This document shows, in pieces, positions 23,801 through 36,295 of a stretch of 64,000 bases of DNA. The position numbers were made by a program, and so were the translations under genes. Origin of the DNA: Coccinella septempunctata (lineage: Eukaryota; Arthropoda; Insecta; Coleoptera; Coccinellidae); the NCBI RefSeq assembly GCF_907165205.1, contig NC_058193.1, positions 35,229,521 through 35,293,520 on the forward strand. The letters run 5' to 3'. Below the pieces are notes generated by a model. The model was not told the DNA's origin. It saw only the letters and a program-made list of their open reading frames with translations, and did no database searches. The stretch's first letter is position 1. Each line of letters starts with the position of its first letter.

Positions 23801-23943
23801 AAAGGGGAATCGAGCGAGGGCCGAAGGCCCGAGCTACGAACAAAAGGCGTATCGCGAGGGCCGAAGGCCCGAGCTACGGACGAAAGGCGAATCTGCCAGT
23901 AAAGGTGAATCTACCTACAAGGTGGATCTCCTGGCTATACTAG
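20884..23943 (+). mobile_element. Helitron-like tandem array: four ~765-bp units inserted in the right arm
   Basis: Units begin TTAATACTATAACGTTG at 20,888, 21,648, 22,414 and 23,179 (760, 766, 765 and 765 bp) and each ends CTATACTAG. The last CTAG is followed by host T. The left arm shows the uninterrupted site and there is no target duplication. CTAG (CTRR form) next to T, a 3' hairpin 16 bases before the end, and an AT-rich TTAATACTATA start resemble non-autonomous Helitrons, which can form head-to-tail arrays. The first unit has an extra TTAA in front. The canonical TC start and 5' host A are not seen, so the family assignment is an inference. Confidence 0.7.
21496..21647 (+). repeat. 3' part of array unit 1: TATA-like box, GC hairpins and nested short repeats
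   Basis: A TATTTATAAAAGGGG box is followed by two copies of GCGAGGGCCG(A/T)AGGCCCGAGC, about 40 bp apart. Then comes a ladder of AAAGGCG-TATC, AAAGGCG-AATC, AAAGGTG-AATC and CAAGGTG-GATC before CTGGCTATACTAG. The same arrangement recurs in all four units (for example near 22,265, 23,030 and 23,795). Confidence 0.8.
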
Positions 23944-26022
23944 TATTATTCTTAATTTCTTCTTTTTCGTATCTTAATGTTACAATTACACACTGTTTTC
24001 TATTATTCCCTCAATTAATTAAAACTCATTATAGCATAGTTTTTTTATGAAACCTTAATGAACATTTCAATCAAGAAAAATTTTCCTCATTATTATTATA
24101 TACCCATAACTCTGAAGAAAAAATAATTCTGGCACATCCCAAGAAAAATTTGCTCTCTGTTGCTCTTCAATCCCATTCCCACTCTGCTAAATCTCCATTT
24201 TCAAAGATATTATAATATTGAAATAGTGATAGGATTTGTGAAATGAAAGAAAAGAGATATGAAAAATTTCTATTTCACTTGAAAATACATGAAATATGAA
24301 ATGATATATCAAGAATGTACTCGGAAAAAATGAAACTGTGAAGCCTACAGTCTCAAATCAATAATTCACTGTTTACAGCTCATTCACAATTAATGTAAGC
24401 CTTTTCCCCGGTTTCACAAAGCTTGATCTGGGAATCAAAGCTTGCTTGACATATAAACGTCAATTTCTTTGCAATTGATAATTCAGTCATGAGCATTCAG
24501 AATATCATTCTGGCATCCAATTATGATCTATATACACCTCCATTCAATGATTCTCAATTGATACTCCTTCCAAATATTCAGAAATGCAAAAGTAACAGTG
24601 ATTTGGTTTAGGAAACCGAGGGACTGTCATATTGTTGATCGGACAATGGGAGTTTTGTGAAATCCATGCTTAATGTGTAATGTTGACATAAATGAAATGT
24701 TACTTCGATCATTGATTGATTGATTGATTGCATCTATCTATATATCGTGAGCATACAATCATAACCCATTGCATTCTGAGAATTCCCCTAAGTGGACTTG
24801 ATAGGTTTTTACTGTTGAATGTTAGACTATTGAGGGCTTGATGTAAATTATGAAGGTTATAGATTGCTTGGAAAGATGGTTTTGGAGTTAAAGATCTTTT
24901 ACAGGTGATAAAATGGCATTTTACCAAAAAAAAAGGGATTTAGTGGGTTTTGATTGTTTGCCCACGATATATTTTTATGATAATAAGCATAACAATGTTC
25001 AACATCCAACAATGAGTAAAGCAACAGTATGAGATAAAGTTTTAGTAGAGTTTAATGTGACGGGATACCACACAATCTGGTGTATGATAAAAGAGCTCCA
25101 GTAAAAGACCCTTTCTCCCTAGCAGTGAATTGTTCGAATAATAACTTTTCACGAAATAAGCTGAAATATTTTATATTAAAAGGCATTTTTCGGGCCGAAA
25201 TTGATTCTTCCATCAGTATTCATATATTATCTTCTTTGGGAAATCATATTTGAGGAGAATGTTATAACGTTTTCATACATTGTCTCTTGTAATCCATAAA
25301 ATTTATTCAATTCAAGAAAATTCTGCATTTTCTTGAGGGATTGAAAGTGATAAGTATCGGGAACTTGAGATTGCAGACTCTCACTGACTACTTCGAAAAC
25401 AGATACTCATTCTACTCCTCGATAAAATGTATTGGTTTAAATCACATTTGATTATCATTTAAAATTTTAGTTTTGTTATTTGAGAATGCTCCAGATTTTC
25501 GAGTATTTCGATCATCTAATATTACCTAAAAAAATATATATATAACTGAATAGAATGGTACTTGTTCTGTACAATTCATTCGATACCTACTTTTATTTTT
25601 GGAAAATGGAAAGTTTGATGTACCCAAAAGAAGAACTCTTAATGCATGTAATCATCAGATTGCTTTCAAAGTATCAATATCAATGGTCTCATTTAATTAG
25701 TGTAATAAGTCGAATAAAAATCAGAAAGTTTCCGGCACCGACTGTAACGGTTATGTAAATATAAACAAACAGGTTAGGTTATCTATGGTCAGCTGTCAGC
25801 TGTACAAAATTTAAAATTAAATCCCCAACTTGTACAATCATATTAAAAATCTGTGCCTAACTTCTGTCAAACTTCATAAATGGTTAGACAAAGATGACAG
25901 ACAATTGTCCTTTGGTCAGTCGGCCAATCAGGAGATAGTGGGCGGTATTTTCTGGCGAGTGATCCTTCGGGGCAATATATTTTCTGGGCACTGATCTTTC
26001 GATTCAAAGAGTTTTCGGGCGA

Positions 26023-26585
26023 GTGAGTCGTACCGTTCGGCGCTCGGTCGGTGGATTCTCGGCCGAAAGACGTTGTGGGATTCTCGTCCGATTCCGAGAA
26101 AACGAGAGATGGTGCAGGTTGCCAAAAAATCTCGATTGTCACGACGATCTATTCCAGGAACGAAGTTTCACGTCACCGGGATGTCACATCGCTCTAGGAA
26201 CATGGAGAATTTCGAAAAAAACCGATGACTGGGGGAAAATTCGCAGATTTTTAATTCTGACTGCTCGTTAAAAGCTTGTCAAGACAATATAACAATTTCC
26301 ACATGAACCATTGGCAATATATTTGAAAATATAGGAGTTTCATGTTCTACTCACACGACTGCAGCCTGAGCAATGCCTCGAAGAGTAATAAATCATAGTT
26401 TCGTAGATAGGTTGCTAGCAACAACTGTACAGTGGTGTATAACGAAATATTTGACTATAATAGTTAATAGTTGCTGTTGCTTTTGAGGCTGGCACGTCCA
26501 AAAAGATCAGAATTGGGATTTGAATTGATGAGTCAGTCAGAATTAAAAAAAAATCCATTCCAATTTCTATTTCGTTATTGTAAAA
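26023..26585. other. Right flank of palindrome, CpG-rich then AT-rich
   Basis: 26,023-26,260 is CpG-rich (GTTCGGCGCTCGGTCGG, TCTCGGCCGAAAGACG), like the left flank at 12,230-12,367. It may be the other half of an interrupted promoter or 5' exon. No ORF here is convincing. Confidence 0.4.
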
Positions 26586-26795
26586 AGGTCCTTTCGTTTC
26601 CATAAAAAGTGTAGCACTTTTCTACACTCGATTCGATTTACATCAGTGTAGAGGAAGTGTAGTTTATCTACACATAGTCGAAAGAAGATGTAGATAAACT
26701 GCACCTCCTCTACACTGGTGTAAATTCAATCAGCAAACGAATACTAAAATCGAGTGTAGAAAAGTGCTACACTTTTTATGCAAACGAAAGGACCT
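26586..26795. mobile_element. 210-bp foldback (palindromic) element
   Basis: The whole element is one palindrome. AGGTCCTTTCGTTTCCATAA at the left mirrors the right end, and inner blocks GTGTAGCACTTTTCTACACT and GTGTAGAGGAAGTGTAGTTT also have inverted partners. The apex is near 26,685. Flanks are A-rich and a target duplication cannot be read with confidence. Confidence 0.8.
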
Positions 26796-29700
26796 AAAGT
26801 TACAAGTGGGTGGTGTAGCTTCAGGAAGAGCCTACACCAAACACGCATTTAAGTCTTGAACGGCAAGTGTAATAAAATTCGGACCTAGAGTGATAAATTG
26901 CAATAAAAATTTAACAAATTGTAGTAGGTATACTTCCGGTTTTGGCAGGTGTGAAGTGTGAAGGTTTAAGTCACTCTGCACTAATCTTCTGGAGAAGGCA
27001 TCGCAGAATTTGTTTTGCGGTGATCACGTATCACCTGAGAGTATATTTTTCATCCATCTCGCAGCTCTAGAAGTCCACCATGAAATGGTCTAATCACACG
27101 AATATTTGGCTTCCGTACACAGGTTGAGTCTTTGACTCGTGAAAATATGTATTTTAAAATTATATTCTTGAGGTCGAAAGAAACACTTTTTTTCTTTACC
27201 AGTTTTTGCGAATCGACTCGGTTTAAAAGATACAGGCTGTTGAATAACCTCCAAAAATGTTATTTTGAGTTCCATCTCACAAACGGTTTTATCGAATGAA
27301 ATGAATTTCGGAATAGAGTTTTTCATTTATTTGATGAATCCTTTTCGAAAACAAGATATCACCCACGTCTTCCAGTTTTCTCATTATGACCATTACGTAC
27401 CAAAAATTCAAAGAACCCAACTCTTCAAACTAAGTTGGATACTTTCTAATGAATATGTATTTGAACGTTTTGTAAAATAAAAGTATTTCCGAATCATTTG
27501 ATGTTCAAAAATTAAAAAGTATCTGTGAAATTTGATAAATTGGGTACCTTAGCTGAATACAACTCTGTCGAAAAGATCCACAGATGTTTAGTGTCACAGA
27601 TTAAGCTAGTTATTCTGAAGATAATTTTGTTTTTCCAGCTCATTATGGAAAATTAAAATGTCTGTATCTTTTTATCAGGGCTGAATCGTCAAAAAATCGC
27701 CCTGTAAATCTCTAGGGCCAATCGAATGGCCGGAAATTATTCGATTCCAGCATGGTCAAAAGGGTTATCCCATTTCTCATGTCAATGCGAATCTGCCAAT
27801 CCCCCATTTTTCAATACTCATCTATTAGTACCGCCTCTTTCTGCACGCCCACGCCTAAACCTGAGCTGTTTGTAACGGTCCTGGGGTGGGATTCTGATTC
27901 GCAAACTTCTGCACTCCTGGTACCCAAAATATTTTGACTATTTCTCTATGGTTCAAATTCGTGAATTCAGTCAATTTACGATGTCCTTGAGTATGATTTG
28001 ATTAATTCTCAAAGTTGGAGTTTAATTGGTTCAAAAACCTTTAACAAGGTTTACCTATAAGCGAGTTTACTTATTTCTATTGAATTCCTCGTTATATAAC
28101 GGAATTCAATCATCGTTCTTATCTGAAAAAACATTTCCGCACTAGAAAATTGAGATTGATAACACAAAATTAATTGGAACATGTTGAGTACAAGCATCAC
28201 TCTATTTAAGACTGCTGTAATTATTTATAATAGGTGTTTAGTAGAACATGAGATGACTCATTTGAATTCATATTTTTTCGAAAAGTTTTCTTATTGTTCT
28301 TCTGTATTTTCCAAATACATATTATATTTGAGAAGGTAGATATATGTATATTTCATCATTCTATTTGTTGACGGTTTGATGAAAGAATTTGATTGATTTT
28401 AGGGCGTTGTGTTGTGTTAGTAACGGAGCAGTATGAATTCACCATCCCCATTATACAGGTCTCTACAAGTCACAACTCGTTTGGATTTCTTGATAGGATG
28501 GCTTTCGAGACCTTTTTTGGGGTTGATAGGTAATATACGGAAGGTTAATTGAAAATTTCAATCGGATTCTGTACAAAACCAAGTTCCATTGGACATCGAG
28601 CCTCCCAGCATAAAAAATCGTGTCTATGAAAATGTTCATCACAGAATACTCTTTATACCAAGACTTTGGCCTTGTTAGTTTTCCAGCAATGGAAGTTGCA
28701 ACCTTATTTTGAACTATTTTCACATCTTCAGCTGAAATTTTCCAAGCGTGACGATGTTTGTAGAGAATTCCAGGAGTTTCTGGGAAGAAGTGAGTAATTT
28801 CAGCTGACCAAATATTGATTATTTGGTTTAGTGTGTTTAGTGTGTTTAGGGTTTAAGATACGACAATTGATGTTAGACGTCACGTAGTTATCACTCAAGG
28901 CATAACGAAAATTTGTCAAAATGATCAAGGTAGTAGCAACAAGAACATCGAAAAAATAGGGTGATCACCCTCTCAGCAGTCTCAGCAGTGTCAACATTTG
29001 TGCTGCTCTGATGAGGTCCTCGGCTCTCCCATTTGAAAATCGTCACTAGTCATATTTCTTACTCCACACATATTGATGTTTATCCTACTCACAAAACAAT
29101 CCCTGTCCCCCAAGAATAAACGACGCCACTGGAATTCGGTGATATCAAGGTGGAGCAAATTTTTAATTTCATGTTTATTTATTGTTTGGCCCCATAAATA
29201 TAAAATAATCTGAATGATCACTCTCGTTATTCCCTCTGGAGAAGAAAATTAAAAAAAAATCACAGCTTCATTTCTCTGTAACTTCAAATATAACTTATTG
29301 CTTGTTTAATGCCCGTCCTCATGGAAGATTCATATTGGGATTGTGAATTATTATCACTAATGAGGGTATAATGATGTATTTAAGGAACGCTTGACAGAAA
29401 GAAAGCAGTCGACAATGGCGAATAGTTGGGGGGGAAGTAAATAAGTGGATAGTGTTGACCCAATGGTGATTGGTTTCGCTATACATCATTAGAGGTTCTT
29501 GCTGCAGCTGTCTCACCGAACAGGGCTCCAGGAAGATATGGCGTTGCTTGAATATTTTTTCATCCATTTCTGGATTCTAAATATCACAAAACGTGAAAAC
29601 GCTGAAAATTCTTCCACGGATTTTTAACAAACCAAAGAAAAAAGAACTGTCCAGATTTCTATGAGGAATCGATTTTTCTGTGAAAAATATCAATCTCGAT

Positions 29701-32700
29701 TGTAATATTTGGTACAGTTGTGAAAAATTGAGTAGGAGAGTCTATTACGTTCATTTTCAGAGTTAGGTTTATATAAACTCACGTTTGAGAGGACAAAAAT
29801 TGGTGGAGAGAGAAATTTCCAAGTTTTACCATCTATTTGTTACGAATAAGAAGCAAACGCAAAGGGAACTGTAGTATACTCAATTGAAATATCAATTAAC
29901 CAATCGTTCAATTAACAGATCCTTTCCCAAGTGGTGTATAAATCGTTTAACAAAGTCTCGTCAAACAAAACAGGTGGCAACGTTGTATGACTTGTATGAC
30001 GAGCCTCCCAAATCGTAGATTACGTGTCCTTCTCGAATATTCTATCTATTTCCCTCTCTCTGTTTCGTCTCTTTCCAAGCTTTGACATACCCAAACAATC
30101 CCTTCACAACCCACCATTCAACATATTCATCCAGGACCTGGTTTCATCCAGCATCCACCATTATTTGGACAGGCCTATGTTGGGGGGGATGACGACCTTC
30201 AACAAGGTCACCCTACAGAATATTCGACGAGCTACCCAAAGGGGAAAATTCGTTCATTCAGTGGGAAATGGGAGAAAATGTCGCCAACGCAGTCCTGATC
30301 GCTTCGATGTTCATTCTAAACAAGATTGTCAAAAAGTTTTCGTATATCGTTTGCTCTCGTAAAGAAACGTGAAATACTCAATGGTATTGCCAAGGGCGGA
30401 ATTTTCCATCGCATGTTTACTCGACTGATGTAATTAGTTTTCACGAAAATAATTTATTTTTAGATCAAACATGGTGTGTGTATGTATATATTGACGCTAT
30501 CTAATAGGGACAATGAACTGTCTCCTCTCTTCTAAACATCTGGCTCTTTGTCAGTCTACTTTCCTCTGTGAACTCTACAATTTTGTAATGACAAAAAGTA
30601 TAAACGTGTTCCGAATGATTATTGAACCAGAATTGCAGTTTGTCTTATCGTTAACATCGCTATTTTCGTTTTGTTTACAGTTGAATTTTCGTTCAGGTTA
30701 TCCCAAATTGATTGGTTGGAAAATACCTACCTTTTCGTTTTTTTTGACATTCGTATTGACATTTGACATTTAAAAAAAATGGAATCTGCATACTGGCAAA
30801 AACTAAAACGTGCAACAAAGTAGCTTGCGAGAAGTTTTTCAAAATGCCCGGAAATGCTTAGATATCCACTAGTTGACCTGTAAATGTGGGAGGACCAGTC
30901 TTACTATCCAAGTCTGATGGCAGATCTGTGTTCCGTCTTTTGTTGAGAAATCTACGTACGTAGATGTATATTTAAAAATACATCAGAATGATTTCACGTC
31001 ATTTCTAATTCGAGTTTATCATTATTTACGGACATCGCCGATGATAGGTTAATTGTATCAGAATTGATCTTGCTGTGTGTGCAATTTCGAAATTAATCCT
31101 TAATCTTATCAGTTCGACTAGAATGCTAGGAAAATATTATGAGGGGAAAATTTGAAACCTGCCAGAAATAGAAATTATTTTCGCATTCTGGGCTCTTAAA
31201 GTTAAACAAGGTAATCAGACGCAACACCCTGTATCTCTGAGCGCGGGAGTGCAGAAATTTGACAGGTTTTTTAAAAATTGTAAGGAATATAACGAAGTAA
31301 CTGAAGATGAAGAAAATTGCTGAAATCGTTCAAAGGGTTCCAGAGAAAATGAGCTACAAACTTCGTTGAGATGTTGTCCGCATATTTTTGCCCCATTCCA
31401 TGTTTTCGAGTTTATCGATATTCAAATTGCAACCTTCGCACGTTGTTGTTTATGCCAAGGTTTATCCAATAAAACAACAATTAGAAAATCAAAAAACCCT
31501 TCGCTTTCATTTCCTAACGAAACAATACATCGCAGAAAACGGTATAAATTATTGAGGTCGTTATTCAATCCTCATAAATGCATAATCATTGTGAAATATT
31601 TATAAATTACTCTTAGCATTTATGCGTTTATCATGAAAGTAAATTCATTTCATCTCTCTGTTTATATTGAAAATAGCTCGTTGATATACAAGAGCTTTAA
31701 TATGTTGTTTGAGGCTGCTTTTTAAAAACTCAATTGGTTTATTTTCTACACATACCATGGCGATGACGAGGTTAGATTCTCCGGATCCACAGACTTCGGA
31801 GGATACAAATACGAAGATGAAAAGTCCCACAGCCCATAGCCAAGTCGTTGGTTCTATTCTGTGTTAGAGTATTTAGTTGTATCCTCAATGGTAATAGTAG
31901 TTTTCAGGTGCCATCTTAAGGGGGCCGTTCAAAAAAAATTACATGAAAGACACGTACTCTTTTTTGACAAGTAATCACCCCTTATATTTTTCTCAACTAT
32001 TCAATATTCATGTTGTATAGTCTTCATGTAAAGATGAAACTAATAAATTTTTCCATGTATCGCTCAAAAACGTTCTGTGTGATAGGATTAAGGAAGGGGA
32101 AATAACACACAAAAATTACTTCCTTCTTCAGGTACCTAATCGAGTTTCAATTGAAAGTGTATTCAGAAAAATGGGTCTTTCTTCTTCATGACTATACCCA
32201 AGGAAACACTTTTACTTAATCCTAAGAAATCCATAACAATCGGTCATTTTAATGAATCATACAACGTTGCTGGCGCTTTGTTATGACATTTCAAAACCCG
32301 CTGCGCCATACATTTTTCCCATATCAATGTTTTTATTTCAACGAATGGACATGTGACTGCTCTATCTTATTTACGAGTAATCCGATATCTACGAGTTCTC
32401 TCGTGTGTTATTTTTGTCCTATTGCAAAAAAAGAAACTTTCATTAGTTGAACAACAATTGAGAGTTTGAGTACGTATTAAAATAGACCAAATGAGCGACT
32501 TCGTGAGAGATTATTTGTCAGACTTGCTATAGTTATGGAAGAATTTGCAGATTTGAAATTCTGCCACAGGAACAGAAGGATCGAAATTTAACCTATCTAT
32601 TCACTGAACCTGGTGGAGCAGTTCCTCAATGAATTATGTCATCAAATGCGATCATATCCTTTGATATTTCAGAAAGATACCTACAAAGAGTTTATGTTGG

Positions 32701-35561
32701 ACGCCCTATATACAAAACCCCACGTAGCCAATTTTCTCTCCCGGTTTTTCCCATGAACCAACCTTATTCACATGCACACTCATGCTCTAATTTCATCTTT
32801 GCGTTCACTTTGTTGTTTCTGCCAAGGAAATAACTCAAAATGAATGAGAATTAACTTGAGTGCGTGAGCAAATGTGAGGTTCAAAGACTCCAGCAGACGA
32901 TGTTTTGATATTCACTCAATATATGGCCATCATTCTATAAAATATTCTGGACAGGACGGATTTTTTATTTAAAACCGTATATTCGTGCCCACTTTTACAA
33001 TGGGAACATGTGGTAAAAATATAATGTGAGATCGTGATGGTTATATTACTTTAACACACCTGAAAGAGCTTCTATATGATAGCGAAACATTAGCAGTGGT
33101 GAAAAATTCATCGTAAAATGTAGTACTTTAGTTTAATGACTAACGGACCACCTTTTCGGTCCTATGTGACCATAATGAAATGAATTTAATGAATACCGAC
33201 GCCAAAAACACCATTCTTCGCTGTCGATAAGTTGAAGATAATACCCACCCCTGTCTGTCATCGATGTTAACCTCAATTTGTCATTTTTCCCAAACTGCGT
33301 TTGACAGACGTCAAAATCTCGAATTTCTGGAGCTTTTTTGTTTTCCGATCTCGCTCCTAGGTCGAGAGTATTTGCTAGACTCGCTTATTTGTCGTTCGTT
33401 TGGTATTGTGTGTGAGGATACCTCACTGCGAGGTGAACCCAAAAAACAACCGTAACCCGGAAATTAAAAAAAAAGAGTTACAAATCGAATCTCCGTTTTC
33501 TCGTCTTTGAATCGACCTCCATCCGCGTATCTTCTCAAAAATAAACACAATCGTCGCGATCTCGATGGAGAGGCAAAATAGAAACGTATCGGGCGATGAA
33601 TTATAAACGAAACTCAGCATGGGCTGGGTGGAATTTTATTTACTTGCAAGAGTTTTTCATGCGACCACGTATATGATAGGTATCCAGCAGGTTCAAAGTC
33701 GGATATTTTTAGATGAAGTAAGTGAAATTGGATAAACATGTGAGGTAACCTTGTAGGCTACGGAAAGACATTTTCATTATTGGAAATTATGTTTGTTTTC
33801 CTCGCAGATTGTTGTGTCGGTCGGTAAACTTTTCTTGTAAAATTCATGTCTTCCAAAGGTGCAGCTATCAGTGTTGTATCTTTACAAGTGAGATAACCAC
33901 ACAGTATAATCAGTATACTTGATGCTGATGAGTAGAAAAGGAGAGATTGAACGAAAGGCCTGCTCATTTCATGAAATATTGAAAAATGCTGCATCCACTT
34001 TCTCAAGTTCCTGATGGCAATCTTTTGTCTCTTGCTTATTGAATTATTTCTTTCAATTTCCGTCAAATATGAGGCGGACCTTGACCAGATCTACCCAATT
34101 TCGAATAGAAAAGTTTTTCCTTCGAGGTTCAGGAAAAGATCAACGTGCAAATGAGCGCAAATATTTCAAACATGTGTTTGTTCTCAAAAACGTAATATAT
34201 GTGTCTGACATTGGTTTTTTTCTAAAAATACGGGGTGCGTGTTACTATTTTAAGAGTGACCTCAACACTTTTTTATAAATCCGGGACCTTGAGCGAAAAT
34301 TGAGCGCTAAACCAATGGAAAATTGATTTGGAATTGATCGATGTTGAGATGAATCCAGGTATATTTGGGATTGCCCAACTTTTTATGTCATTTCAGGGTG
34401 GAAGATTTCATTAAACTGCAACCTTAACTCGATTTTGAATACCTACCGAAGATTTTAATTTTCTGCGTTACTTTTTACCAACTCTGTTTATATCTCGTTA
34501 ATTATACGTATTTATTGTGTTCTCTATTCTTATTCAGGACCTCTAGTTTTGAGTGCAAGATGAAATCATCGAAATGTAACTCAGGTACTATAAACGTGAA
34601 TAAATATTTTCTTCTGTTCATGATTCATTTCTAATATTAGATTTCAGTCCGCACAATATGATTGTTGAATCATAAATGCTTCATGCTTCAATATATTGAT
34701 CCAGATCGACAATAATTGGTGTATTAGGTACTCAGCGAACTTAAAACATAATTTGACGCTCCGATCATTAAAGACAAAACAGAATCGTACTTATTTCGAA
34801 ATAAACGAAATATCTGCTCAGACCTTTTCTGGATATCTCCAGTGTCTGAGCCTATATAGCATGGACAGTAAATGTAGGTATCCAGAAAAAATCGTGACTT
34901 GAAGAATAATTGAATCCCAAGGTAATATATAGCTCTACGTTTTTTATGGGCTTTAGATTTTTCACCATTATCTGAGTAATATCTGAAATACTGAAATAAG
35001 AGTAGAAATAATTTGAAATTAATAATTTGAACGAAACACATGGATCATTTCTGGAATGTTTCAGAAAAATCATTCAATTTCAACTGATACCATCCGGAGA
35101 ATATCAACAGTAATTGCATTCTATAAGCGCATTCCATTGGATAATTGATAATGCAATAATCAAGAATTTCCAGCAGAATTACATAACTGAATAATAGCAT
35201 CATTTGAATTTGTAATATCCGACTAAAAATAAAACAACTCGCGAAAATATAAAGCTTCATGAAGTGTTCGAAAACTCTGAAATTCTTGATGTTTCCGAAA
35301 CAATACGCTGAACGCATTCGTTTGACAGTAACACTAATATTTAATTGTATACTTAATTTTCCGTATCCTCATTTACATTCCTGATTACGGTACTACTGAT
35401 TGTTCATTATTCATTTTTGTTTTAAAAAATTTGGGAGTTTACGTTCGGTGGCATGACTAGCTATACAAATATTCTGCTCCTATTCGTTCACGATACTCTC
35501 ATATACAGGGTGTCCAAATATTTATATAAATGCCATTTGAGAACGCGACCCAAAATGAACG
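26796..35561. other. Gene desert
   Basis: About 8.8 kb with no recognised gene or RNA. ORFs of 60-112 codons (for example 30,024-30,362 and 28,463-28,723) show no family features or splice partners. 33,260-33,620 is somewhat richer in CpG and could hold a promoter or untranslated exon. It could also be intron of a gene extending outside the window. Confidence 0.5.
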
Positions 35562-36295
35562 TACAGGGTGACAATTTTAAAATTTGCCAGGCCAATTATG
35601 TTGCGAATTGGATGTTTTCAGAGAAAATTCCGAAACAGGTCAATTTTTATTCGGATGGGGACATATATTTTGAGCAGAATTGTGAGCCGAAATCTCCTCA
35701 ACCCTAGGCGTAGGAGCTATCACCCCTATATTCTCAATAGGGAATAGGGGGTGAGCTATACGCTATACCTCAATTGAAAGATCACTTGGTCCTCTACATG
35801 AATACTATGGTTTGAAAATTTTTATTGAGTCCTTGAAGCAGTTACAGGGGCTGACACTTTGAAAAATTACCAGGCCAATTATGTCTCTACAAGGATGTTT
35901 TCAAAAAAAATGCCTGAACAGGTCAATTTTTATTCGCAGGGGGGACATGTTTCTAGCAGAATTGTAAGCTGAAATCTTCTCAATCTTAGGTGTAGGGGTT
36001 ATCACCCCTAAATTCTTAATAACGAATAAAAGGTGAGCTATACCTCAATTGGAAGTCAATAGTATTGTGTAGAGGGACATATTGTCTTCCAATTGAGGTT
36101 TAGCTCACCCTTTATTCCCTATGAAAAATTTAGGGGTGATAGCCCCTATGCCTAGGTTTGAGGAGATTTCGGTTTACAATTTTGCTCAAAATATGTCCCC
36201 CTCCCTTTAAAAATTGACCTGTTTCAGCTTTTTCTTTGAGAACATCCTTGTCAAGACATAATTGGCCTGCCTAGTTTTCAAATTGTCACCCTGTA
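35562..36295. repeat. Composite inverted repeat ending in ACAGGGTGACAATTT
   Basis: The left end TACAGGGTGACAATTT and the right end AAATTGTCACCCTGTA are inverted. The interior has three related modules: 35,562-35,790 and about 35,843-36,035 in direct orientation, and about 36,070-36,295 inverted. Each carries AGGCCAATTATG, CAGGTCAATTTTTA-like and GGGGTGATAGC(C)CCTA-like blocks. It appears to be a non-autonomous insect repeat rearranged by duplication. Confidence 0.7.

Larger units (their letters stand above)
19929..26022 (-). repeat. Giant inverted repeat, right arm (6,094 bp, with a 3,060-bp insertion)
   Basis: Reverse complement of 12,368-15,404. The inner border is ACCTAG at 19,929 against CTAGGT ending at 15,404. 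The outer border is GTTTTCGGGCGA ending at 26,022 against TCGCCCGAAAAC starting at 12,368. The pairing is continuous except for the tandem array at 20,884-23,943. Confidence 0.95.

Noticed and set aside
12360..26030. Target duplication flanking the giant palindrome
   Set aside because: The 8 bases outside each end (GGGATCGG and GTGAGTCG) agree at only half the positions, so no duplication can be claimed.
30024..30362. 112-codon ORF in the gene desert
   Set aside because: Low-complexity start, no family resemblance, no splice context.
33264..33620. Possible short gene in a CpG-richer patch
   Set aside because: Only tiny frames (for example a 13-codon ORF near 33,565); at most an untranslated exon or promoter.
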